Notes under the pieces: generated by a model | What the model saw: the letters and a program-made list of their open reading frames with translations, nothing else | The model's database searches: none | Told to the model about the DNA's origin: nothing | Shown here: positions 46,488 through 55,762 of the stretch, in pieces | Layout of the letters: every line of letters starts with the position of its first letter | Position numbering within the stretch: position 1 is the stretch's first letter | From: Candidatus Zhuqueibacterota bacterium | Lineage (GTDB): Bacteria > Zhuqueibacterota > Zhuqueibacteria > Residuimicrobiales > Krinioviventaceae | Assembly (NCBI GenBank): GCA_016934825.1 | Contig: JAFGSB010000103.1 | Location: 1-63,598 of the forward strand | DNA: 63,598 bases | Direction: 5' to 3' | Position numbers and translations under genes: made by a program

Positions 46488-47981
46488 ATGAGCACATTAA
46501 ATTCTACAAATCTCCCGCGGCGGAAATTTTTACTCTCGATGGGCCTCGCAGCAGCTTCATTGGCTGGCCCGCTGTTTCTGCCTGGTTGTTCAAAAAAGAA
46601 AAAATTGAATTTTGTTTTTTCCCTGATCGACGACCTCGGCTGGCGGGATCTGGGCTGTTACGGAAGTAAATTTTATGAAACACCAAACATCGACCGGCTG
46701 GCCGCGGAAGGGATGCGTTTTACCGACGCGTACGCCGCTTGCCCGGTTTGCAGTCCGACGCGCGCAAGCATATTAAGCGGGAAATATCCCGCCAGAATGC
46801 ACACCACGGACTGGTTTGGAGCGCCCCAGCCCGATACCGTTGAAAAGCACTGGACCCGAAGCAAACCGTTGTTGCCGGCACAGTATGTGGATCGCCTTCC
46901 TCTCGAAGAGATAACAATAGCCGAGGCGCTGGAAAGACATGGGTACGCGACCTTTTTCGCCGGCAAATGGCACCTGGGAAGGGAAGGCTATTTCCCGGAA
47001 GACCAGGGTTTCGAAATCAACAAGGGCGGATACCATGTCGGATCGCCGCGCGGGGGCTATTTTTCTCCTTATAACAATCCAAAGCTGGCGGACGGCCCGG
47101 TGGGAGAGCACTTGCCGGACAGACTGGCAAACGAGTCGGTCCGGTTCCTGGAACAGGCAGGGGCAAAGCCGTTCCTGCTTTATTTGTCCTTCTATTCCGT
47201 ACACAACCCGCAGCAGGCTCGTGAAGATTTGAAACACAAATACGAGGATAAAGCACACAATATAAACTATGAAGGCGAGGAGTTTCTGCCGGAGGGAGAA
47301 CGGATGTCCCGCCAGGTCCAGAACCAGCCCGTTTACGCCGGGATGGTGGAAGCAGTGGACCAGGCTGTAGGAAAAGTTTTAACCGCTTTGGATCAGCTTG
47401 GCCTGGCTGAGGACACCGCAATCATTTTCATGTCCGATAACGGCGGATTGTCAACCTCCGAGGGCTCGCCGACCAGCAACGTCCCTTTACGGGCAGGGAA
47501 AGGCTGGTTGTATGAAGGCGGAATTCGCGTCCCCATGATCGTGAAATGGCCGGGAATGGTAAAGCCGGGCAGTATTGTCTCCGAACCGGTTGTCAGCACG
47601 GATTTTTATCCCACCATGTTAGAAATGGCAGGATTGCCTCTGCTGGACTCGCAGCACGTCGACGGACGCAGTTTGGCCGCCGTTTTGAGAGGAAATGACA
47701 AAATTGATCGTGAGGCGATCTTCTGGCACTATCCTCATTACGGCAACCAGGGCGGCAGTCCAAGTTCGGCGATCCGGGCGGGAAATTACAAACTAATTCA
47801 ATTTTATGAAGACAATAGAATTGAATTATACGACCTCGCACACGACATCGGAGAAACGCGAAACCTCACCGAAAAGATGCCGGAAAAAGCGGCTGAATTG
47901 AATGCCAAACTGCAAGACTGGCTCCATTCGGTAAATGCCGCCATGCCGACTAAAAATCCCAATGCAAAAACAGAAGAGTAA
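46488..47981 (+). CDS. Exported sulfatase (arylsulfatase A-like)
   Basis: A 497-residue type I sulfatase. The catalytic formylglycine precursor is Cys88 in CSPTR, which needs a maturase (anSME or FGE) not seen in the window. Metal-binding Asp48/Asp49 lie in LIDDLGW, and MSDNGGLS gives the later Asp-Asn pair. The N-terminus has both RR and a lipobox (LPGC, Cys34), so it is a Tat-type signal with a lipid anchor on the cell surface. It removes sulfate esters from carbohydrates. It is directly upstream of the GH2 gene (30 bases), suggesting one operon. Confidence 0.9.
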   Translation: MSTLNSTNLPRRKFLLSMGLAAASLAGPLFLPGCSKKKKLNFVFSLIDDLGWRDLGCYGSKFYETPNIDRLAAEGMRFTDAYAACPVCSPTRASILSGKYPARMHTTDWFGAPQPDTVEKHWTRSKPLLPAQYVDRLPLEEITIAEALERHGYATFFAGKWHLGREGYFPEDQGFEINKGGYHVGSPRGGYFSPYNNPKLADGPVGEHLPDRLANESVRFLEQAGAKPFLLYLSFYSVHNPQQAREDLKHKYEDKAHNINYEGEEFLPEGERMSRQVQNQPVYAGMVEAVDQAVGKVLTALDQLGLAEDTAIIFMSDNGGLSTSEGSPTSNVPLRAGKGWLYEGGIRVPMIVKWPGMVKPGSIVSEPVVSTDFYPTMLEMAGLPLLDSQHVDGRSLAAVLRGNDKIDREAIFWHYPHYGNQGGSPSSAIRAGNYKLIQFYEDNRIELYDLAHDIGETRNLTEKMPEKAAELNAKLQDWLHSVNAAMPTKNPNAKTEE

Positions 47982-48011
47982 ACACTTAAATTTTCACAAG
48001 GTACGGACCAA

Positions 48012-51000
48012 ATGAAAAAAACAATCCTTCTCTTCAGGGCCTCTGCATGGCCTTTTTTCTTTTTGCTGATTCTTCTCCATTTTACGCCAAATTATTCCAG
48101 GGCAGACATACCAATTCAGGAAATCACACAAGCAAGCCGGCTGCTTTACCTGTGGACTCCCGTTCACGAATCAACGGTGGAGCGCGCTTTAGAGGCGGCT
48201 TCGACAATTAATCTCGAGGGAAACTGGAAATTTTTGCCCGACCCGGATTCTACAAAAATAAGCGGGCTCGTAACCGGTCATTTCCCGCTTGAAAATTCTG
48301 CGTCAATTCATATACCAGCCGCTTGTATTGGCTGGGGTTTTCAGGCGGAAAAGTCCGCCGCCTTTATCAGAACTTTTGATCTGGCCGATTCGTGGAGTTC
48401 AAGGAACATTCTATTAAAGAGCGAGGGAATGTTTGAAAGGGCGCAAATTTTTATTAACGGTCATATCATAACGGAGCACATTGGCTGGACCCCGTTTGAA
48501 AGGGACATCACGAACTTGGTTCATCCCGGCCAAAATCAAATTATCGTTTTGATTACGATGCAAGGTTACGCCCCGGCAAACCGGCTGCGCATTCGCAAGG
48601 GGGGGTATCCCGACACCGGTGGAATTTTGCGTCCGCTTTTGATCTGTTCGGTCCCGAAAACGCACGTCAGGGACCTGTTTCTGATTCCAAAACAGTCAAA
48701 GTCCGGGAATTGGAGTTTGGAGGCGCAAATTGTGCTGGCAAATACATCAAATCAAACGAGCCAAATTCATCTGCGGGGCTCCCTGCGCACCGCGGAGGGC
48801 GGTTTGACCGATTTGCCCGAAATGGATAAAACCATCACAGTTCCGCCTCAAAGCCAGGTCCGGTGTCTGCTTTCGGACGATGTCAAAGACATCGGGGCCT
48901 GGAGCGCCGAGTCCCCCAATCTCTACTATTTTATTCTATCGATAAATGATGGAAAAAACCAAACATTCTCAGCCGAAAGATTCGGTTTTCGCACTGCTGA
49001 AATTCGCGGCGAGCAGTATTTGCTGAACGGGAAACCGATTTTTTTGCGCGGGATCGGCTATAAGGGCGGCCATGCGGATTACGGCAATGCTTCACCCCGT
49101 CCTGTCCTTGAACAGGAAATGGAATTAATGAAACAGGCGAACGTCAATACCGTGCGGCTCGGCTGGGCCTTCAAGAGTCCTGATCTCCATCGCGTATGTG
49201 ATGAAAAGGGAATATATGTAATAAGCGGTATTGGCGGCGATCAATACTACCTGAATGACGACCTGCACCTCCAGCAATATTTTGAGGCTTTCAATTGCCT
49301 GAAAAATTGCCCCTCCGTCTTGATTTGGGAGCTCATGAACGAGAATCCGAGAGTACCCACACCAGCCATAAAAAAAATTATCGAGGTCGGTAAACAGATC
49401 GATCCGTATCGTAAATTCTGCCACCCGGGGGCGTCGTACAAGGAACTGGATTTCATCTGTCCTCACTACCAGCCGGGATTGTTTGCGGCGGACAGACGGG
49501 ACGGCCGTCCTTTTCTGCCGACCGAATATGCTCACACGCCTGCTTATGAACTGGACAAGTTAAAACTGGATCCCGGTATTCACGATTTATGGGGCTATTC
49601 GATCAAAAGAGGCTGGGATATCGTCCGGCAATCCCCCTGGGTAATTGGAATAATAACCTTTGCCTGGCGTGATCCCTGTATACGCAATGCGGAAGGCGAG
49701 ATTATCCCGGCGCTGCACAATGAAGCAAAGTGGGGCATTGTGAATGAATTGTTTCATAAAAAACCGGAGTACGATCACCTGTTTAAGGTTTACTCTCCCG
49801 TTCAGGTTTTGGAAAAATCCCTGACGGTGAAAGCCGGCGAAACCCCGGAGCTTACATTGGAAAACGGGTATGATTTTACAAATTTAAAACAACTAAATAT
49901 TACCTGGCGTCTGCTGGATTCCGGGAAATTGCTGCAGCAAGGCAACTGGGAGCCTGACCTGCCTCCTCACAAAACAGGGCAATTCAAGACGCCGGCGATG
50001 CCTGATAAACCGCGTTCCACAATTTTACAGCTCATTTTTAAAGACAAGGACAGGCTGGTTCAGCGCGTCGAAATTCCTTTTCGATGGCCGGACATGCCAA
50101 TTAAAAAAGAAACTCCTGCGGCGCAGGGGAAAACAGTCCTGGTTCAGGACAGCGCGGAGGTGGAAATAAAATGGGACCACGGCAGTTATTTTTTTGACAG
50201 GGAGAGCGGTACGCTCTGCCGCGTCAGAGTCGGGGACGAAGAACTTATGCTGCGAGGATTAGACCTGAACCAGCGGATCGCTCTTCCGGCGCAGGGACGC
50301 TGGTTTGACTGGAAAAACGGGAACTCTACAGCTACCACAAACTGGACACAGCGGGTCTTTTCGCTGGGTTTGAAAAATATGCAAATCATCCAATCCGGGG
50401 ATAGCTCAACCGTCGTCCTGTCTATAACCCATCGCTATTCAAACGGCGACCTCGAAACGCGGTGGGCGATTTTCCCGGACGGCCGGATAAAAATTACCGC
50501 GACTCTCCCGCCCCAGGGATATGGACTTTCCCTGCGGTTTCCTGTATTTTGCCGGACAGTCACAGAAGAGATGAAATCCAGAAATCTTTACAAACGGTTC
50601 GCCGAGCGGCTCGCATGGTGTAAAAACAGTTTGTGGTCATGGCTTCCGGAGGATCATTTGGGCAGAAATATCGGCATTGCCAGTTTATTGAATCCGCACG
50701 ATCCGCAAAACAATGCCATGAAAATCAATACTGCATACTTTGCTGTGGGCCCTGATGATAAAAGTATAAACCTGATTATTAGCGATCCGCAGGCCCGAAT
50801 CCACACACGATGTCATTCTTACTATAATGAATTCGAGCTGTTCATACAGGGACGCCTGGAAGATGATTACGATTATTTCGACCGTACCAATCCTCTCAGA
50901 GCCATGCCCCAGGCGCTGGACGAACAACGAACCTATTCATTTTTCATCCGCTTCGTTGACAAAAACTCGCTGGAACAGATTGAAAAAGTCGAACTGGACC

Positions 51001-51116
51001 CTTATTACACCCTGGTTTCCAGAGCGGAATTTTGGGATAATTTCCATGATGACCTGTCCGTTGGAAATAAAACGGGATCCACCGTCAAGGGTTTGACGCC
51101 ATTTTATAAGGAATGA
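48012..51116 (+). CDS. Glycoside hydrolase family 2 enzyme
   Basis: A 1034-residue secreted GH2 protein with a signal peptide (about 1-31). The sugar-binding N domain comes first (about 65-230: LEGNWKFLPDP, GWTPFERDI), then the Ig-like domain (about 230-340), then the TIM barrel (about 340-590). The probable acid/base Glu444 lies in WELMNENP, and a nucleophile candidate is Glu505 in PTEYAHT. A further C-terminal beta region of about 350 residues is not assigned. GH2 covers beta-galactosidase, mannosidase, glucuronidase and others, and the activity is not decidable here. It follows the sulfatase, so it may act on desulfated glycan. Confidence 0.87.
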   Translation: MKKTILLFRASAWPFFFLLILLHFTPNYSRADIPIQEITQASRLLYLWTPVHESTVERALEAASTINLEGNWKFLPDPDSTKISGLVTGHFPLENSASIHIPAACIGWGFQAEKSAAFIRTFDLADSWSSRNILLKSEGMFERAQIFINGHIITEHIGWTPFERDITNLVHPGQNQIIVLITMQGYAPANRLRIRKGGYPDTGGILRPLLICSVPKTHVRDLFLIPKQSKSGNWSLEAQIVLANTSNQTSQIHLRGSLRTAEGGLTDLPEMDKTITVPPQSQVRCLLSDDVKDIGAWSAESPNLYYFILSINDGKNQTFSAERFGFRTAEIRGEQYLLNGKPIFLRGIGYKGGHADYGNASPRPVLEQEMELMKQANVNTVRLGWAFKSPDLHRVCDEKGIYVISGIGGDQYYLNDDLHLQQYFEAFNCLKNCPSVLIWELMNENPRVPTPAIKKIIEVGKQIDPYRKFCHPGASYKELDFICPHYQPGLFAADRRDGRPFLPTEYAHTPAYELDKLKLDPGIHDLWGYSIKRGWDIVRQSPWVIGIITFAWRDPCIRNAEGEIIPALHNEAKWGIVNELFHKKPEYDHLFKVYSPVQVLEKSLTVKAGETPELTLENGYDFTNLKQLNITWRLLDSGKLLQQGNWEPDLPPHKTGQFKTPAMPDKPRSTILQLIFKDKDRLVQRVEIPFRWPDMPIKKETPAAQGKTVLVQDSAEVEIKWDHGSYFFDRESGTLCRVRVGDEELMLRGLDLNQRIALPAQGRWFDWKNGNSTATTNWTQRVFSLGLKNMQIIQSGDSSTVVLSITHRYSNGDLETRWAIFPDGRIKITATLPPQGYGLSLRFPVFCRTVTEEMKSRNLYKRFAERLAWCKNSLWSWLPEDHLGRNIGIASLLNPHDPQNNAMKINTAYFAVGPDDKSINLIISDPQARIHTRCHSYYNEFELFIQGRLEDDYDYFDRTNPLRAMPQALDEQRTYSFFIRFVDKNSLEQIEKVELDPYYTLVSRAEFWDNFHDDLSVGNKTGSTVKGLTPFYKE

Positions 51117-51150
51117 GAATGAAACAGATATAACGAAATTGTCATGCTTT

Positions 51151-51280
51151 AGTTTCGCGGAGGCTCCGGCTTCCGGGTAGATATGAATGTATAACGACAA
51201 TAACCGCAGGTGCGGGAGCTCCTGTGGAACGAAATATCCGCATTTCAGTTTCGCGGAGGCTCAGGCCTCCGCGTTGACAA
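51151..51280. repeat. Mosaic repeat units at convergent gene ends
   Basis: Two copies of the GCGGAGGCTC unit (51151-51182 and 51244-51279) flank one ACGACAATAACCGCAGG...GCTCCTG hairpin unit (51192-51228). It lies exactly between the GH2 stop and the oppositely oriented type IX protein stop. Confidence 0.75.
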
Positions 51281-51282
51281 AT

Positions 51283-52914
51283 TTATTTCAGCAGCAGCAT
51301 TTTCCCCTTTTTCACTCTGTTTTCTCCCAGCCGCAGGTTACAGAAATATATACCGCTTGGCAGGCCGTCCGATTCGAAATTATACGAGAACGGGCCCGCT
51401 TCATGATACTCCCGCAAAGTCCGGATTTTTCTGCCGCACAGATCATAAATACCCAGATTGACCAGCCCGGATTGCGGGATGGAGCAGACTATTTTTGTCG
51501 TTGCGTTAAATGGATTTGGATAGCTGCGGAATTCAAGATCGTATTGCATGTCCTGTGGTTCACGAATGCCCACGGAAACGGTATCACGGGTGAAAACCAT
51601 CCTAACCAACCCGCTTTCCTTGAATCCGTCGCGGTAAGCCCTTGCCCTGATCGTCGCGCTGTAATCGAGCTTGATCGGTCCGGTATAAAGCGTCGAATTC
51701 CGCGCCGGCACGCTGCCGTCCGTTGTATAGCAGATTTTGGCTTCAGGGGTGGGCGTTGACATGGTAACGGTAACCGAATCTGTAAATTTCCCGCCCAGGG
51801 GAAGAATAAGCGGCGTGACAACGGTCGTCTGTTTTCCCCCGGTTACAGGTTCTCCCGTATACACGACCCGGAATTTATTTGTGGGTATTTTTCTTACCGT
51901 TACATAAAATCCGGGGAAAAGCGAATCCCATTTTGCCCTGTTACCCTCGGTGGTTTTATCCAAAAGCTGGGGATGCAGGGCAATCGCGCCGCCGTTATCG
52001 CAATTGAACATGCCGTACTTTTGCAGCGCCCGGGCAAGAATTTTACCTTCCCGGGTAAGACCCCATTGATCAAAATCCTGGTCCGTCAACGACGTGTCCA
52101 ACTGCAGACGCATACCCTCTGCCGGATACTGCGAACCGCTGTACCTTGCGTCGCTCCGGCAGCCGGGCGGCAGGATGTAATTTTCCCTGTTCATTGAAAA
52201 AGTAAAGGCCATGGCGTGCCGTATCTCCCCGGCGGCCAGTTCTTCGGGGCGGATCTGGCCGGCGAGCACCGGAAAACCCGAGCCCCTTCCGCCGCGGGCC
52301 TTCCAGCGCCGGCCCTCGTTCGGATCCCCTACGCCGGTGTCCGTCAAATCCCATATATTGAATGTCGAACAATCGATAACGCCGTTTTTTATACCTTTGA
52401 AACGCGACATTTCCCAGGCCAGCATTTTGAACGGATCGATAATACAGATATGACCGTCCTCGGTTTGTTCTCCCCAAATCGAGGAATCAATCGGCACGCC
52501 GGCTTCGGTCTTGCCGTCATAATTCTGGTCCCATGTATCGAACGGGTACGGGGAATCGGCAAAATGGTAAGGTAAATTATCGGAATTGACGATCCATAAC
52601 GGAAGATTATAAGTGTTCGCGAAACGAATGTTCACGGCCTCTTTCACCATCGTTGCGATAATTTCTTTGGAATCGGGATGGGTTGCCGCATCTTCCGGAA
52701 TCGGTGTGTTCCAGGGCGAGTCGTCGGAAAACGGCCGCCAGGTTCCGGGCATACTGTGGCCGATTATACCGATATCCGAATAATCCCCGGGATAAAAATC
52801 ACAGTTGCCGGGTGTTTGGGCATTAACGCCTGATATGATGTAAAGTTCGAACAACAACAAAGCCAGCACATGCGGTAAAATAACAAATTTTTGTTGTAAC
52901 AAATAATTTTTCAT
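51283..52914 (-). CDS. Type IX-secreted protein with unrecognised N-terminal domain and chitobiase-C-like domain
   Basis: A 543-residue secreted protein with a signal peptide (about 1-32, ending GVNAQ). The main domain (about 40-355: PFSDDSPWNTPIPEDA, WGLTREGKILARALQKYG, MFNCDNGG) is not one I can name; it may be an enzyme or lectin. A CHB_HEX_C_1-like domain follows (about 375-450: ICYTTDGSVPARNSTLYTGP), as in glycan-active enzymes. It ends in the type IX sorting domain (SYPNPFNATTKIV ... GKMLLLK). The ATG is preceded by AAAGGAA. Confidence 0.78.
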   Translation of the reverse strand: MKNYLLQQKFVILPHVLALLLFELYIISGVNAQTPGNCDFYPGDYSDIGIIGHSMPGTWRPFSDDSPWNTPIPEDAATHPDSKEIIATMVKEAVNIRFANTYNLPLWIVNSDNLPYHFADSPYPFDTWDQNYDGKTEAGVPIDSSIWGEQTEDGHICIIDPFKMLAWEMSRFKGIKNGVIDCSTFNIWDLTDTGVGDPNEGRRWKARGGRGSGFPVLAGQIRPEELAAGEIRHAMAFTFSMNRENYILPPGCRSDARYSGSQYPAEGMRLQLDTSLTDQDFDQWGLTREGKILARALQKYGMFNCDNGGAIALHPQLLDKTTEGNRAKWDSLFPGFYVTVRKIPTNKFRVVYTGEPVTGGKQTTVVTPLILPLGGKFTDSVTVTMSTPTPEAKICYTTDGSVPARNSTLYTGPIKLDYSATIRARAYRDGFKESGLVRMVFTRDTVSVGIREPQDMQYDLEFRSYPNPFNATTKIVCSIPQSGLVNLGIYDLCGRKIRTLREYHEAGPFSYNFESDGLPSGIYFCNLRLGENRVKKGKMLLLK

Positions 52915-53040
52915 CTTTGATTGTTCCTTTTTTCCGCTTTAACAGTAGATGTAGAGTAAATGGATTTTGCTAATATAGTGAAACAATTCCTGCTTTGCAA
53001 TTTGTAAATAACTTGTCCGAATCCAACTGCCCCGGATAAA

Positions 53041-53125
53041 AACCGGAACGTTCCGGTTGCACCTGCCTTTTCGATACTCGCCACACTATAATAAATCCCA
53101 CAGGGGCTAGCGGCCCTGCGGGATT
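53041..53125. promoter_or_regulatory. 18-bp perfect palindrome and adjacent stem-loop
   Basis: 53041-53058 is AACCGGAACGTTCCGGTT, a perfect palindrome. 53094-53125 is a 12-bp stem (one G-U in RNA) around an 8-base loop, reading AATCCC(A/G)CAGGG. Both lie in the 279-base gap past the GH42 stop and upstream of the type IX gene. The stem-loop may end the GH42 transcript, and the palindrome could be an operator or a second hairpin. Confidence 0.55.
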
Positions 53126-53193
53126 TTGCCGTGAAAACATTTCGATACTGTAAAAATCGCTTCCCGGTTCGGAATTCGGGCCCGGACAGGTTT

Positions 53194-55281
53194 TTATTTT
53201 TGCCGTATGATCACCACATCCCACGGCTTCAGCGACACCGTCTGGTCATTTTTAATTTCCGCCCGGCTGAGCAGGTCCCGGCCGTCGGGATAGGGATAAG
53301 TGAACGCCGTTTCCCGGTCCGAAAAATTAAAATAGTACCTCAGTGTCCTGCCCTTTTTATTGACGCCGGTTTTCATCCTGACCGCTTCCGGTAGCTGCCG
53401 GTCGGGCCCGTCAAGTCCTGCGGTGGTTAATATCTCCCGCATAACTTCCCGCTGCAATTCATCGGACAGTTTCGTGCCCTGGTAAAAAACCGTCCCTTTG
53501 CCGAATTTGTTTCGGGTGATCGCCGGGAATTTACCGAAAAACGGATGATCGTAAAAGGCCAGCGGTTGGGCGGTTTCCGGGATCAAAAACTCCGCCCATA
53601 CCGACACCCGGTTTTTATCGCCCAACCTGTACGGATCATCTTTCAGGGCAAAAGGTTCTTTCAGGGTCGAAAATTCCTGATAATAGACTCCTGCCGCTTT
53701 CCGCAGCGGTCCCGGCGCCGGTTCCCAGCGCACGGTGGAATATTCATTGCAGAATCCGCTTTTGAAAGAAAGCAGCAAGGTCCCGCCGCCCTCCGCGTAA
53801 GCGGACAATTTATTCAGCGTTTCATCTGAGGCGATATACAGCGGCGGCACAACAATCAGATCATAATCGGCATAATTGCCGCTTTGCGGATAAACAAAAT
53901 CCACCTCGACATTAAGATCGTAAAGGGTATGGTAAAACTGCCGGATCATGGTCATATAGTTCACCTGGTCGTCGAACGGCATGTAACTGATGCCATGGTA
54001 CGAATCCAGGGAGAACAGCACCGCCGCGCGGTTGGTCTTTTTCAGATCGATCAGCTCCGGGCCGAGCCGTTTCAACTCTTGCGCGGTGCGGGTCATTTCC
54101 TTATAGATCCGGTTCGGCTGCAAATCATGCGACAGTACGCCTTTCCAGTAGGTCTCCTGGCCGTAGTGCAGGGAATGCCAGTGCCAGTAGGCGACGGAAT
54201 TGGCGCCGCTCGCCAGGTGGGCGTAGACATTAAGGCGCAGTTGTCCGTCGTATGGCGGGAACTGTCCGGCCGAATTCCAGCCGGTGGTCTGGGCGTTGGT
54301 CTCGGTGACCAGGTAATTGTCCCGTTTCAACGAGCGATTCACGTCGCCGGACCAGGCGATGTCCTCGCCAGTCAGTCCGTCCTGGATCGCGGTGTAAGGA
54401 TTTACGGCGACAATGTCCAGCGCCCGCGCGATATCATATTGATTGATATTGATGCGGAGACCGCCGACAAAATTGTGACAGATAAACTGGTCCGGCCGCT
54501 TGTATTCGTTGACGATATCCGCCTGCCAGGACAGAAAATCCGTGGTAATTTTATGCTGGAACCGTTCCCACTCCAGTTTGTAGCCGGGATTGACCATGCC
54601 GTCCCGCGGGGCCAGTTCGTCAAAATCGTTGATGGTCTGGCCCCAGTAATTAAAACCCCACATTTTATTAATGGGTTCCGGGGTTTTGTATTTCCTTTTC
54701 AATTCGTCGATAAAACTTAAATAGTCCTCGCGGGCAAAAAAGCCGCTGCCGGTTTCATTGTCCACCTGGTAGCCGATAATCGCGGGATGGTCCTTGTAAT
54801 GGTCCACCACCGCGCGGATGACTCGTTCGCAGTAATACCTGTAAGCGGGATTGCTCAGATCGGCCTGCTGGCGCATTCCGTAAGGAACAGAAAAACCGTC
54901 AACCGACATTTTACGGTGGATCTCGGGGTGTTTGCGGTACAGCCAGGGCGGTATGGAATAGGTCGGCGTGCCCAGCAGTACTTTGATTCCGGCTTTATGC
55001 AGCCGGTCGATAACCCGGTCCATCCATGCAAACTCGAATTGACCTTCTTTCGGTTCCCACAAACTCCATGTGGATTCTCCGAGGCGGACAAAATTGATCC
55101 CGGCCTGTTCCATGAGCTGCACAACTTTTTCCAGGCGTTCATAGGGCATATATTCATGGTAATAGGATACGCCGTATAAAACCGTGTTGAATTGGGGCCG
55201 CTGCGAAAACACGACCTCAAGCAGTCCGAATGTCAAAAATAAAAACAGGACTTTAGTTATTACAGCACGATTTAATAACAT
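53194..55281 (-). CDS. Glycoside hydrolase family 42 beta-galactosidase-like enzyme
   Basis: A 695-residue secreted GH42 protein with a signal peptide (about 1-27). The TIM barrel covers about 35-390, the trimerisation domain about 395-600 (LYIASDETLNKL) and a small C-terminal beta domain follows. The acid/base Glu is in YQVDNETGSG (about 176), and the nucleophile Glu is in LVTETNAQ (about 327). Family members release beta-galactose from oligosaccharides or galactans. GTG at 55284 and ATG at 55281 are adjacent, and the ATG fits the GGAG spacing. It is part of the leftward glycoside hydrolase series. Confidence 0.9.
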   Translation of the reverse strand: MLLNRAVITKVLFLFLTFGLLEVVFSQRPQFNTVLYGVSYYHEYMPYERLEKVVQLMEQAGINFVRLGESTWSLWEPKEGQFEFAWMDRVIDRLHKAGIKVLLGTPTYSIPPWLYRKHPEIHRKMSVDGFSVPYGMRQQADLSNPAYRYYCERVIRAVVDHYKDHPAIIGYQVDNETGSGFFAREDYLSFIDELKRKYKTPEPINKMWGFNYWGQTINDFDELAPRDGMVNPGYKLEWERFQHKITTDFLSWQADIVNEYKRPDQFICHNFVGGLRININQYDIARALDIVAVNPYTAIQDGLTGEDIAWSGDVNRSLKRDNYLVTETNAQTTGWNSAGQFPPYDGQLRLNVYAHLASGANSVAYWHWHSLHYGQETYWKGVLSHDLQPNRIYKEMTRTAQELKRLGPELIDLKKTNRAAVLFSLDSYHGISYMPFDDQVNYMTMIRQFYHTLYDLNVEVDFVYPQSGNYADYDLIVVPPLYIASDETLNKLSAYAEGGGTLLLSFKSGFCNEYSTVRWEPAPGPLRKAAGVYYQEFSTLKEPFALKDDPYRLGDKNRVSVWAEFLIPETAQPLAFYDHPFFGKFPAITRNKFGKGTVFYQGTKLSDELQREVMREILTTAGLDGPDRQLPEAVRMKTGVNKKGRTLRYYFNFSDRETAFTYPYPDGRDLLSRAEIKNDQTVSLKPWDVVIIRQK

Positions 55282-55369
55282 CACATTAACTCCATCGAAT
55301 AAAATTATGTGTTATGCAGAGTTATATTCCTCAGCATTTATAACATATTAAAACAGTATCTATCCACAG

Positions 55370-55745
55370 GAGGCCCTGCGGAACAAAAATACCACTCGAT
55401 ACGAGACACCTCGTTTCGCCCGGTTTCTCTGTTCGGGGGCCGACTTTCTAAAATCCCAATTCAGTTCTCCCCTTGAGGGGAGAATTTAAGAGGGGTGTCC
55501 AATTTTTCAGCAAAACGGCAACCCGGCGTTCCGGCAAAAAACATCCCCCTGTATCCCCTTCAAAGGGGGACTTGATCTGCGGGTTTTGAGAGATTTGGAA
55601 TCGAAAATAGTAAAAATCCTCATAGCCATCAAATTCGGTCTCCCCTTGAGGGGAGAATTAAAGAGGGGTGTTTCTTTTCACCTCAATCCGGCCGTCTAAC
55701 AGGTCCGGCGTCCCGCAGGAGTATAAACCCCTGCAGAACGAATTT
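55370..55745. repeat. Mosaic repeat cluster 4
   Basis: In the gap between the GH97 stop and the GH42 start: a CCACAGGAGGCCCTGCGGAA unit (55365-55385), two CTCCCCTTGAGGGGAG plus AGAGGGGTGT units (55461-55499, 55640-55672) and the ATCCCC(C)TTCAAAGGGGGACT unit (55549-55590). These are the same families as at 33.8-38 kb, about 18 kb away. Confidence 0.8.
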
Positions 55746-55762
55746 TTACGAACAGAGAACAT

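Noticed and set aside
51187-51759. A 190-codon rightward frame
   Set aside because: It overlaps the 3' part of a clear leftward type IX gene and begins in repeat DNA.
53884-54720. A 278-codon rightward frame inside GH42
   Set aside because: It is antisense to a well-supported glycoside hydrolase with intact catalytic residues.
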